This document shows positions 25,490 to 33,469 of a stretch of DNA of 64,000 bases, piece after piece. This DNA is from Blastococcus sp. TML/M2B (GTDB lineage Bacteria; Actinomycetota; Actinomycetes; Mycobacteriales; Geodermatophilaceae). The DNA is taken from the NCBI RefSeq assembly GCF_016612865.1, contig NZ_JAENZZ010000002.1, positions 1,612,001-1,676,000 of the forward strand. The letters run 5' to 3'. How positions within the stretch are numbered: position 1 is the first letter of the stretch; the number at the start of each line of letters is the position of its first letter. The position numbers were made by a program, and so were the translations under genes. The notes beneath the pieces are model-generated. The model made no database searches and had not been told where the DNA came from. It was given only the letters and a program-made list of their open reading frames with translations.

Positions 25490-26008
25490 TCAGCCGAAGA
25501 CGGCGATCACGCCCCGGGAGAAGAGCAGGTCCATCCCGGCCACCAGCGCGACCATGAACGCCACGAAGACGATGACCACGGTCGTGTAGGTGATGAGTTC
25601 GCGGCGGCCCGGCCAGATGACCTTGCGCAGCTCGGCGACGACCTCGCGCAGGAAGCGCCCGATGGAGCGCTTCTGCCGGATCTCCTGGGCGCGGGCCCGC
25701 TCGGCCTCGGCGCGCGACCGGGTGCCCCCGCCCTCGCGGGCCGGCCGGTCGGCGGACCGGGCGGCGCGGCGCGACCCGGCGGCGACCGGCTCGTCGTCGT
25801 CCCCACCGGCCGTGATCCGCCCACCGCGGCGGCGGGCCGGGGCGACGACCTTGTCCTCCTCGACGGAGGCCTCGGCGGCGATCGCGTCCTCGGCCGCCTC
25901 GAGCTCGGTGGCGTCGTCGACGCCCGGAGCCTCGCGGTCGAGCTGCTCGTCGGTCAGCTCGGCGTCGGGGACGGCGGCGTCGTCCTCGCGTTCCGGCTTC
26001 TCGCTCAC
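25490..26008 (-). CDS. secE: Preprotein translocase subunit SecE
   Basis: A 172-residue SecE in which only the last 65 residues are the translocase subunit: the amphipathic [20 protein letters not shown] stretch, which packs on SecY, followed by one membrane helix ([21 protein letters not shown]). The first 105 residues form an acidic then Arg-rich hydrophilic extension common in Geodermatophilaceae-like species. It follows tRNA-Trp and precedes nusG. Confidence 0.95.
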   Translation of the reverse strand: MSEKPEREDDAAVPDAELTDEQLDREAPGVDDATELEAAEDAIAAEASVEEDKVVAPARRRGGRITAGGDDDEPVAAGSRRAARSADRPAREGGGTRSRAEAERARAQEIRQKRSIGRFLREVVAELRKVIWPGRRELITYTTVVIVFVAFMVALVAGMDLLFSRGVIAVFG

Positions 26009-26081
26009 TGCGCCTCGCTCGCCTCGTGGTGGGTGCCGTCCCCGGCGGGGGCGGTCGGCCGTGCATCGATCGTGCTGCTGG

Positions 26082-26154
<73 letters not shown>

Positions 26155-26355
26155 AGGAACCCCGTCCGGGCCCTCCGGAACCGTCCACCACGCCACGGCA
26201 GCCCACGACCTCAGGAGGTTCCGGGGCACGCCGGTGGCGGGGTCGATAGCCCCAGGGACGCCAGTGTACGGGACCGCGGAGAGCCGAGGCCACCGTCCCC
26301 GCGACCAGCGCGGGCGGCCCGCTCGCGACGCCCCGACCTTTGACACGATAGGGGC

Positions 26356-27609
26356 ATGACCGCCGTGTCTCCGGACTCGCCCATCCCGTCCTCCGCGCTG
26401 CCGCCCGCCGAGCGGCGCATCTCCCGCCGCATCGCCGGGATCGCCGAATCGGCGACCCTCGCCGTCGACGCGAAGGCCAAGGCGCTCAAGGCCGCGGGCA
26501 AGCCGGTGATCGGCTTCGGCGCCGGGGAGCCGGACTTCCCGACGCCGGACTACATCGTCGAGGCCGCCGTCGCGGCGGCGCGCCAGCCGGCGATGCACCG
26601 CTACACCCCCGCCGGCGGGCTGCCCGCGCTCAAGGACGCGATCGTCGCCAAGACCGCGCGCGACTCCGGCTTCCAGGTGACCCCCGCCCAGGTCCTGGTC
26701 ACCAACGGCGGCAAGCAGGCGGTCTACGAGGCGCTGGCCACGATGCTCGACCCGGGCGACGAGGTGCTGCTGCCCGCGCCCTACTGGACCACCTACCCCG
26801 AGGCGATCCGGCTGGCCGGCGGCGTGCCGGTGCCGGTCGTGGCCGACGAGCAGAGCGGCTACCTCGTCTCGGCCGCGCAGCTGGAGGCGGCGCGCACCCC
26901 GCGCACGAAGGTGCTGCTGTTCTGCTTCCCCTCGAACCCGACCGGCGCGGTCTACCCCGTCGAGCAGGTCGAGGAGATCGGCCGCTGGGCGCTGGAGGCC
27001 GGGCTGTGGGTGCTCACCGACGAGATCTACGAGCACCTCACCTACGGCGGCGCGACCGCGCCCTCCCTGCCCGTCGTCGTCCCCGAGCTGGCCGACCGCT
27101 GCGTCGTCGTCAACGGCGTCGCCAAGACCTACGCGATGACCGGCTGGCGGGTGGGCTGGATCCTCGGCCCCGCCGACGTGGTCAAGGCCGCCACCAACCT
27201 GCAGTCGCACGCCACCTCGAACGTCGCGAACGTCTCGCAGGCCGCGGCGGTCGCCGCGCTCACCGGTGACCTCTCGGCCGTGGCGACGATGCGGGAGGCC
27301 TTCGACCGCCGCCGCAAGCTGATCGTGTCGATGCTCCGGGAGATCCCCGGCGTCGCCTGCCCCGAGCCGCAGGGCGCGTTCTACGTCTACCCCTCGGTGA
27401 AGGGGCTCCTCGGGCGCTCGATCGGCGGCCGCACCGCCGCCTCCAGCGTGGAGCTGGCCGAGCTGATCCTGGAGCAGGCCGAGGTGGCCGTCGTCCCGGG
27501 CGAGGCCTTCGGCACCCCGGGCTACCTGCGGATGTCGTACGCGCTGGGCGACGAGGACCTCGTCGAGGGCGTCACGCGGATGCAGCGGCTGCTGACCAGC
27601 GCCGACTAG
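26356..27609 (+). CDS. aspC: Pyridoxal-phosphate aspartate/aromatic aminotransferase
   Basis: A 417-residue fold-type I class I/II aminotransferase. Visible signatures are the N-terminal [15 protein letters not shown], the NPTG motif in [24 protein letters not shown], the PLP-binding lysine in [15 protein letters not shown], and the substrate-carboxylate arginine in [10 protein letters not shown]. It probably transfers the amino group between aspartate (or prephenate/aromatic acids) and 2-oxoglutarate. The first 20 or so residues are a loose Ser/Pro extension. It is convergent with the next gene, with only two bases between stops. Confidence 0.9.
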   Translation: MTAVSPDSPIPSSALPPAERRISRRIAGIAESATLAVDAKAKALKAAGKPVIGFGAGEPDFPTPDYIVEAAVAAARQPAMHRYTPAGGLPALKDAIVAKTARDSGFQVTPAQVLVTNGGKQAVYEALATMLDPGDEVLLPAPYWTTYPEAIRLAGGVPVPVVADEQSGYLVSAAQLEAARTPRTKVLLFCFPSNPTGAVYPVEQVEEIGRWALEAGLWVLTDEIYEHLTYGGATAPSLPVVVPELADRCVVVNGVAKTYAMTGWRVGWILGPADVVKAATNLQSHATSNVANVSQAAAVAALTGDLSAVATMREAFDRRRKLIVSMLREIPGVACPEPQGAFYVYPSVKGLLGRSIGGRTAASSVELAELILEQAEVAVVPGEAFGTPGYLRMSYALGDEDLVEGVTRMQRLLTSAD

Positions 27610-27611
27610 CC

Positions 27612-29020
27612 CTACCCGGCGTCCAGCGCGCCGGCCTCCTCGAGCACCTCGAGCGCCCCGGGGAGGTCGGCGAGCGCGGCGGCGACGACGTCGGGGGTGG
27701 CGACGGTCCACGCCGCGGCGTCGACGTAGCAGCGGATCGCGGCGTCGAACGCGTCCTCACCGACGGCCTCGCGCGCCGCCAGCAGCGCGGCCCCGCCCTT
27801 GCCGTACACGCGGGCGGCGTACTGCTGCCAGGTGCGGAAGTCGTCCATGGCAGCGCCGACGTCACCCACGACGCCGAGGGCCCGGTCCAGGCCCTCGGCG
27901 GAGGTCGGGTGCACCACGGCCTCCGCCCACGTCGCGAAGGCCTCGTCCAGCCACGGGTCGCGGAACTGGGAGTTGCCGACCATCCCGTAGAACCACATGT
28001 GCGCGACCTCGTGCACGAGCACCTCCTCGCTCGGCGAGGCCTGCAGGATCGAGCTCGGGTACTCGATCCCGCCGCCGTAGTCGGGCAGCTGGGGCACGGT
28101 CAGCGTTCCGTAGGGGAACGGGCCGAGGAACGCCGTCAGGTCGTCGATGGCGGCCACGGTCGCGTCGGCCAGCTCGTCGGCGGCGGGCTCGGCCCCGGCG
28201 AGGGCCCCGGTGGTCACCCGGACGCCGTCGGGGGTGGTCCGCTCGGCGGTGGTGAACTGCCCGGCCGCGACGCTGACGTCGCGGGCCACCGGCTCGCGGG
28301 AGGTCCACGTCCGTCGCCCGTCGGCGTCCGCGGGGCCGGGCTCGGACTGGTCGCCGGTCATGAGGACGGTGAGCCCGGCGGGCGCGGACACGCGCACGGT
28401 GGTGTCCGCGGCGGGGCTGGTGGTCGTCTCGCCGGACACGGCCACGAACGGGTCGCGGGCCCAGCCGGTGCCCGGCTCCCACGCGAGCAGCGGGAAGCCG
28501 CCTGGCCCACCAGGAGACGCCGTCGGTCGCGCCCACCCGGTCGAAGCCGCCCGAACCGAGGGTGAGGGTGAAGTCCAGCGCCACCTCGGTGCTCTCCCCC
28601 GGCGCCAGCGGCCCGTCGAGGGTCACCACGTACGCACCCCCGGGCTCGGCCGCGGCGAGCGCCTCGTAGCCGGCACCGGCGACGTCGTCGCCCCGCACGG
28701 CGTCCACGACGAGCCGGGAGCCGGCCGCCGCGAGCTCCGGGGCGTTGGGCACGAGCCGGAACACCAGCTCGGTGACCGTGCGGTCCGGGGTGAAGCGGAC
28801 GGTCTCGGTGCCGGTGACCGTCCGCAGGTCGTCGGCCAGCCGGAAGTCCAGCGAGGTCCGCGGCCGGTCGGGATCGGGCCGGGCCCGGTCGGCGCAGGGC
28901 TCCGCGGCCGCCTCGGGCCGGGCGGCCGGGTCGGGGGTGAGCGTGCTGACGAAGGAGGTGCAGCCGCTGAGCAGCAGGGCGGTGGCAGCGAGGACGGCGG
29001 GCCCGCCGCGCCCCGGTCAT
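27612..29020 (-). CDS. M1-family metallopeptidase-like lipoprotein (two frameshifts)
   Basis: The C-terminal half is intact and holds the gluzincin site: HEVAHMW with the downstream glutamate in WLDEAFATWAE, and the Tyr-rich ARVYGKGGAALL segment. The N-terminal half is Mce-independent and beta-rich. Its start, ATG 29020, overlaps the hadB stop (ATGA) and leads into a lipoprotein signal (AATALLLSGC) only if one G of the run at 29011-29014 is dropped. A second extra base near 28503 separates the beta-domain frame from the catalytic frame. With both removed the product is 468 residues, normal for this short M1 branch. It is likely a surface-anchored zinc aminopeptidase. Confidence 0.78.
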
Positions 29021-29442
29021 GCCAGGCGGACGACGGCGCGCGCCAGGGAGAGCACCTTCTCCCCCGCGCTGCCGACGGCGAGGTCCACCCGCACTCGGCC
29101 GTCCTCCAGCAGCGCCGCGACGGTGCCGCGGACGGTCAGCTCGGCGCCCTCGTCGTCGTCCGGGACGACGACCGGCCGGCCGAACCGCACCTGGTACTCG
29201 ACGAGCGCGGCGGGATCGCCGGCCCAGTCGGTGACCGCGCGGCCGGCGAGGGCCATCGTGAACATGCCGTGGGCGATGACGCCGGGCAGCCCGACCTCGG
29301 TGGCCACCCGCTCGTTCCAGTGGATCGGGTTGAAGTCGCCGGAGGCGCCGGCGTAGCGCACCAGGTCGGCCCGGGTGATCCGGTACCGCTGCTCCGGGAG
29401 CTCGGTGCCGACCGCGACGTCGGCGAACCGGACGGCGGTCAC
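29017..29442 (-). CDS. hadB: MaoC-family (3R)-hydroxyacyl dehydratase subunit B
   Basis: A 141-residue hotdog protein with the hydratase-2 motif: ASGDFNPIHWNERVA, then GVIAHGMFTMALAGRAV, containing the catalytic Asp/His pair. HadB is the catalytic half of the heterodimer that dehydrates 3-hydroxyacyl-ACP in long-chain fatty acid or mycolate-type elongation. GTG 29442 overlaps the hadA stop (GTGA), so the two subunits are made in step. Confidence 0.9.
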   Translation of the reverse strand: MTAVRFADVAVGTELPEQRYRITRADLVRYAGASGDFNPIHWNERVATEVGLPGVIAHGMFTMALAGRAVTDWAGDPAALVEYQVRFGRPVVVPDDDEGAELTVRGTVAALLEDGRVRVDLAVGSAGEKVLSLARAVVRLA

Positions 29443-29879
29443 GCGCGCGCCACCAGCATCGAGGTGGCGGTGCAGACGGGCTCGCCGTCCTCGGTGGCGA
29501 GGTCCACGCGGGCGGTGAGCAGGTCGTTGCCCGCCACGGTGCGGGCGGCGTCGATCGTCGTCGTCGCGACCAGCCGGTCGCCGGCGCGGATGGGCCGGTG
29601 GTGGGCGAAGCGCTGCTCGCCGTGGACCACCCGGCCGTAGTCGATCGCGACGTCGGGGTCGTCGAGGACGACCATCGCGGCCTCGAGGCTCACCGCGATC
29701 GCGAAGGTGGGCGGCGCGATGACGTCGGGGTGGCCGGCGGCGCGGGCGGCCTCCGGGTCGCGGTGGACCGGGGAGGGATCACCGATCGCGGTGGCGAACT
29801 CGGCGATCTTCGCGCGGCCGACCTCGTAGACGGCAGAGGGCGGGTAGCTGCGCCCGACCAGTTCCCGGTCCAGCGCCAT
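29439..29879 (-). CDS. hadA: MaoC-like dehydratase subunit A (N-terminal type)
   Basis: A 146-residue hotdog-fold protein of the FAS1-like dehydratase N-terminal type. ATAIGDPSPVHRDPEAARAAG and VIAPPTFAIAVSLEA are the family patterns. HadA lacks the full catalytic dyad and supplies the substrate-binding half of HadAB. The gene stands directly downstream of rpmG, the conserved rpmG-hadA-hadB order of mycolata-related actinobacteria. An ATG at 29879 gives the usual MALDRELVGRSYP start. Confidence 0.9.
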   Translation of the reverse strand: MALDRELVGRSYPPSAVYEVGRAKIAEFATAIGDPSPVHRDPEAARAAGHPDVIAPPTFAIAVSLEAAMVVLDDPDVAIDYGRVVHGEQRFAHHRPIRAGDRLVATTTIDAARTVAGNDLLTARVDLATEDGEPVCTATSMLVARA

Positions 29880-29909
29880 GCTCCCGCCCTCTCGCTCAGC
29901 CTCGGACCG

Positions 29910-30075
29910 TCAGCGCGTCTCGCGGTGCAGCGTGTGCTTGCGCTCGCGCGGGCAGTACTTCATCAGCTCGAGCCGGTCGGGGTCGTTCCGCCGGTTCTTG
30001 CGGGGTGATGTAGTTGCGGTTCTTGCAGTCCTGGCAGGCCAGGGTGATCTTCGGGCGGATGTCGGTGGCTGCCAT
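29910..30075 (-). CDS. rpmG: 50S ribosomal protein L33 (one-base frameshift)
   Basis: ATG 30075 opens the L33 sequence [19 protein letters not shown], but after YIT the frame is lost at a run of four G on the plus strand (30002-30005). With one base removed it continues [18 protein letters not shown]...HTLHRETR to 29910, exactly 54 residues as in other L33 proteins. Since both halves are highly conserved, an inserted base in the assembly is the simplest reading. A second rpmG copy elsewhere could make a real mutation tolerable. Only one Cys remains of the second zinc pair (CPRERKH). Confidence 0.85.
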
Positions 30076-30179
30076 GGAGTGCTCCTAGCCTTGTGGGGCG
30101 GGATCCGGGTGCGGATCCCGTTGCCGTGCCGGCGGGGCCGACACGACGACGGACCCCGGGGTGCGGGGTCCGTCGGGAG

Positions 30180-30253
30180 TAGCGGTGACCGGACTTGAAC
30201 CGGTGACACAGCGATTATGAGCCGCTTGCTCTACCAGGCTGAGCTACACCGCC
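30180..30253 (-). tRNA. tRNA-Met (anticodon CAT)
   Basis: A 74-base cloverleaf on the minus strand with acceptor GGCGGTG/CACCGCT, anticodon loop CTCATAA and T arm GGTTCAAGTCC. The first acceptor pair is G-T on the DNA level. An Ile-tRNA with a modified CAU is not excluded, but the neighbourhood (tRNA-Thr, tRNA-Met, rpmG) is the usual elongator tRNA-Met site. Confidence 0.93.
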
Positions 30254-30314
30254 GGGACGACCTGCGGCCCGGTCTCGCGACTGGACCGGTCGGTCAGCTT
30301 ACTCGTTGTTCCAG

Positions 30315-30387
30315 AGCCCCTTTACGGAATCGAACCGTAGACCTTCTCCTTACCATGGAGACGCTCTGCCGACTGAGCTAAAGGGGC
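30315..30387 (-). tRNA. tRNA-Thr (anticodon GGT)
   Basis: A 73-base cloverleaf on the minus strand with acceptor GCCCCTT/AAGGGGC, anticodon loop ATGGTAA giving GGT, and T arm GGTTCGATTCC. It lies 61 bases before tRNA-Met, and the two are probably on one transcript with rpmG. Confidence 0.95.
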
Positions 30388-30453
30388 GTGCTCGGGAGCA
30401 GGAGAACTGTACCGCGCCCGCACGGGGGGTTCGCGAGGGGGGGTCCCGGCGCG

Positions 30454-32985
30454 TCAGCCGCGGACGAACAGCCGCCGGTGAGCGGCTCCCGGGGCCGCCG
30501 TCCGCACCCCGGTGCGGGCCAGCAGCCAGTTCTCCAATCGGTCGTCGGGCAGCGGCCGGCTGACCAGGAAGCCCTGGAGCTTGTCGCAGCCCATCTCGGT
30601 CAGCAGGTTGCGGGTCATGTCGTCCTCGACGCCCTCGGCGACCACGCGCAGGCCCAGGTTGTGGGCCAGCTCGATGATCGACCGGGCGATGAACGACTCG
30701 CCCTGGCTCGTGGACATCCCGAGCACGAAGGACTTGTCGATCTTGACCTCGTCGATCGGCAGCTGCCGGAGCTGGGACAGCGACGAGTAGCCGGTGCCGA
30801 AGTCGTCCATCGACAGCCGCAGCCCGAGGTCGTGCAGGTCGGCCAGCACGGTGCTGTCGCGCACCGAGTCGTCGACGACGCTGCCCTCGGTCAGCTCCAG
30901 GGTGAGCAGCTCGCCCGGGACGCCGTGGCGCTGGAGCGCGCCGCGCACGCGGGCGACCAGGTCTGGCTCGGTGAGGCAGTGCACCGAGAGGTTGACCGCG
31001 ACCGAGAGCGCGATGTCCTGGTCGAGCCAGCGGCGGCAGCGGGCCAGCGCGAGGTCGAGCACGTGGTCGGTGACCGCGCCGATCCGGCCGATCTGCTCGG
31101 CGAGGTGGATGAAGTCGTCGGGTGAGATCGCGCCGTACCGCGGGTGGGCCCAGCGGACGAGGGTCTCCACCGACACGATGTCGGAGGTCTGCGCGTCGAT
31201 GATCGGCTGGAAGACGACGCTGATCTGGCCGTCGGCCATCGCCTGCTCGATCTCGGTGCCCAGCTGCAGCCGGCGCAGGCTCTGCTGGTCGAGGACCGGG
31301 TGGTAGCTGGCCACGCCCCCGGAGTCCGCGGCGGCCAGCAGCGCGACGTCGGCCCGCTGCATGAGCGTGCCCGACTCGGTGCCGTGCACCGGGGCGGAGG
31401 CCACGCCGATGGTCAGCGTGACCTCGAGGTCCAGGCCCGCCACGCGGACGCGGGTGGCCGCCGCCTCGCGCAGCCGGCGCGCGGCGCGCTCGGTAGCGGC
31501 CAGGGACAGCCCGGGCAGGAGGACGGCGAACCGCTCGCTCTCCATCCGGGCCAGCAGCGCCTGCGGCGGCGCGTGCTCGCGCAGCAGCCCCGCGGTGACC
31601 TGCAGCAGCTCGTCGCTGGCGGCGTGCCCGAGGGTGTCGGTGACCTCCAGGTAGTTGCCGACCGCCGCGAGGATGAGCCCGGCCCGCCCGCCGGCCGGGT
31701 CGGCCGCGAGCAGCGCGTCGATCTCGGCGGCCAGCCGCTGCCGGTTGGGCAGCCCGGTCAGCCGGTCGTGGTCGGCGTCGTAGCGGATCTGGGTGAGCAG
31801 CTGCTGGTGGCGGATCGCGGCGTTGACGTGCGTGAGCATCGAGTCCAGCGCGGACCGGTCGCTGTCGGCGAAGGAGACGACGGTGCTGCGCCGGTCGCAC
31901 ACCTCCAGGTAGCCGGGCTCCCCGGCGGCGGTGGCCAGGGGTGCCGCCAGCAGCTCGGTGACGCCGCGGCGCGCCAGGCCCGCGGCCTGCTCCTCGTCCG
32001 CGTGCGCGAGGGTGATCAGCACCGGCCCGCCGGCGGCGGCCACCGCGCGGCGGAAGACGTCGTCCGGATCGCCCGGGCCGTCGTACCAGACCGCGTCGTC
32101 CTCGGCGGCGACGACCAGCTGCGGGGCCTCGTCCAGGTAGGGCGGCAGCCACAGGGCCACGCGCTCGGCGTTGAGCAGCTCCTGCACCGCGGCGACGATC
32201 TGGCGGGTGCCGGCCTCGTCCGGGGTGACCTGTTCGACCCGGCGGGCGAAGTCGTAGACCCGCTGGACGCTGTGCCCGCGGCGGGTGACCGCGCCGAACT
32301 GGCGGTAGAGCAGCGCGAGGACGACGAGCAGCGGCGCGAGCAGCAGCCAGGCCCAGCCGGTCACACCGATGAGCAGCAGAGCGGCGAGGCCGACGATGAC
32401 CGCCACCGGGCCGATCACGAACACGGGGATGAGCAGGCTCGCCCACAGCGAGCGGCCCGGGTGTCCCTGGGTGGTGATGATGGCGCCGGCCACGAGCACC
32501 GCGCCGAGCACGTCGGCGACGAGGATCGCCACCACGTAGGAGATCCAGCTGCCGGGCGAGGTCAGCTCGCCGACGGGCAGCACCGAGAGGACGGCGACGG
32601 CAGCGCAGACCTCCAGCACGGCGACGGCGACGGTGTAGATGCCCTGCGGTCGGGGGAACCGCTGCACCAGCAGGACGGCGGCGACGGCCACCGCTCTGGC
32701 GATGACCGCCCAGGCGCCGCCGACCTCGACGAGGGCGACCACGATGGCCAGCTCGCTCGCGGAGACGGACACGGCCTGGCGGCGGAACTCGACGTGCAGG
32801 TGGATGGACTCGGCCGCGAGCATCGCGAGGAAGACGACCGCGAGCGCGGGCAGCGAGACCGCGAGGGGCTGGGTCAGGAGCACGACCAGCATCACCGGCG
32901 CAGCCAGCAGCACCCCGAGCACGGCCACGGTCGAGGGCGCCCGGAAGGCCGGCCGGGGCGTGGCTCGGACGTCCTGCTCTGGCAT
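30454..32985 (-). CDS. Membrane-bound GGDEF/EAL protein with degenerate GGDEF
   Basis: An 843-residue cyclic-di-GMP protein. About seven hydrophobic segments fill residues 20-250. A GAF-like or linker region follows, then a GGDEF domain (DHDRLTGLPNRQRL at its start) and an EAL domain to near the C-terminus. The GGDEF signature is replaced by MESERF, so cyclase activity is unlikely. The EAL site is kept as ETL with the metal/substrate residues in NLSVH, LELTEG, MDDFGTGYSSL, VKIDKSF and VAEGVED, so phosphodiesterase activity is plausible. ATG 32985 (MPEQDV) is preferred to the TTG-led longer frame. The repeat-peptide gene at 33170-33253 is next upstream on the same strand. Confidence 0.88.
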   Translation of the reverse strand: MPEQDVRATPRPAFRAPSTVAVLGVLLAAPVMLVVLLTQPLAVSLPALAVVFLAMLAAESIHLHVEFRRQAVSVSASELAIVVALVEVGGAWAVIARAVAVAAVLLVQRFPRPQGIYTVAVAVLEVCAAVAVLSVLPVGELTSPGSWISYVVAILVADVLGAVLVAGAIITTQGHPGRSLWASLLIPVFVIGPVAVIVGLAALLLIGVTGWAWLLLAPLLVVLALLYRQFGAVTRRGHSVQRVYDFARRVEQVTPDEAGTRQIVAAVQELLNAERVALWLPPYLDEAPQLVVAAEDDAVWYDGPGDPDDVFRRAVAAAGGPVLITLAHADEEQAAGLARRGVTELLAAPLATAAGEPGYLEVCDRRSTVVSFADSDRSALDSMLTHVNAAIRHQQLLTQIRYDADHDRLTGLPNRQRLAAEIDALLAADPAGGRAGLILAAVGNYLEVTDTLGHAASDELLQVTAGLLREHAPPQALLARMESERFAVLLPGLSLAATERAARRLREAAATRVRVAGLDLEVTLTIGVASAPVHGTESGTLMQRADVALLAAADSGGVASYHPVLDQQSLRRLQLGTEIEQAMADGQISVVFQPIIDAQTSDIVSVETLVRWAHPRYGAISPDDFIHLAEQIGRIGAVTDHVLDLALARCRRWLDQDIALSVAVNLSVHCLTEPDLVARVRGALQRHGVPGELLTLELTEGSVVDDSVRDSTVLADLHDLGLRLSMDDFGTGYSSLSQLRQLPIDEVKIDKSFVLGMSTSQGESFIARSIIELAHNLGLRVVAEGVEDDMTRNLLTEMGCDKLQGFLVSRPLPDDRLENWLLARTGVRTAAPGAAHRRLFVRG

Positions 32986-33113
32986 GCGACCTGCATTCCG
33001 TGCCGGGGTAGATGGGCGCGCAGAGGCTAGCAACGGAGACGCCCCTCACACCCCGCTTCGGGTCGCGCCGCGACCCGAAAGGGTCACAGTCCGCGCCCGC
33101 CCCCCGGAAACGC

Positions 33114-33148
33114 CGCAGGGCAGCCGGTCGGCGACCGGCTGCCCTGCG
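33114..33148 (-). terminator. Hairpin between the RGLKWS peptide gene and the GGDEF/EAL gene
   Basis: A perfect 16-bp inverted repeat (33114-33129 and 33133-33148) with a three-base loop, 21 bases after the peptide stop codon. It should end the peptide transcript or let only part of it continue into the GGDEF/EAL gene. Confidence 0.8.
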
Positions 33149-33169
33149 GGAAGGACGAGAGGGGAGGTA

Positions 33170-33253
33170 TCAGGCCTCCCGGCTCCACTTCAGACCCCGG
33201 CTCCACTTGAGACCCCGGCTCCACTTGAGCCCGCGCTGCGTGTTGTTGCTCAT
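33170..33253 (-). CDS. 27-residue peptide with three RGLKWS repeats
   Basis: A very short gene with the marks of a real one. ATG at 33251-33253 has a consensus AGGAGG four bases ahead of the start, the stop is TGA (33170-33172), and a perfect terminator hairpin follows. The product reads MSNNTQ, then RGLKWS three times in tandem, then REA. It is strongly cationic (seven Arg/Lys, one Glu) with a Trp in every repeat. No signal peptide is present. The three 18-base units use different synonymous codons (for example CGC GGG CTC and CGG GGT CTG), which suggests the peptide is what is kept. I do not recognise the family. It could be a signalling, antimicrobial or modified peptide, or an RNA/protein-binding peptide; the only nearby candidate partner is the membrane EAL protein. 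Confidence 0.75.
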   Translation of the reverse strand: MSNNTQRGLKWSRGLKWSRGLKWSREA

Positions 33254-33389
33254 GACGCCTCCTGTTGTGGCATGACCGACTGCGGAATGCGGCAGGACTT
33301 ACGCGCGGGGGCAGAGCGTCGTTGGGTACGGACCGCGCTGCGGACATTGCTGCCCGTCACCCTTACGAGGCAAGCGTGGACGATCACGA

Positions 33390-33420
33390 CAGGGTGACGA
33401 TCTTGAGTGTCGTCACCCTG
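33390..33420. promoter_or_regulatory. Inverted repeat upstream of the peptide gene
   Basis: Perfect 11-base arms (33390-33400 and 33410-33420) around a nine-base spacer, 137 bases before the peptide start and 49 bases after the 680-residue gene. It may be that gene's terminator or an operator for the peptide. A smaller palindrome TTGGTCAACCAA lies at 33440-33451. Confidence 0.45.
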
Positions 33421-33469
33421 CGTGAACTTTGATCGACGCTTGGTCAACCAAACGGGGGACGGCGACCGA

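Noticed and set aside
33170-33253. Possible CRISPR-like or regulatory DNA repeats (three 18-bp units)
   Set aside because: The units are in direct contact without spacers and encode an in-frame peptide with start, stop and ribosome-binding site; a coding repeat is the better explanation.
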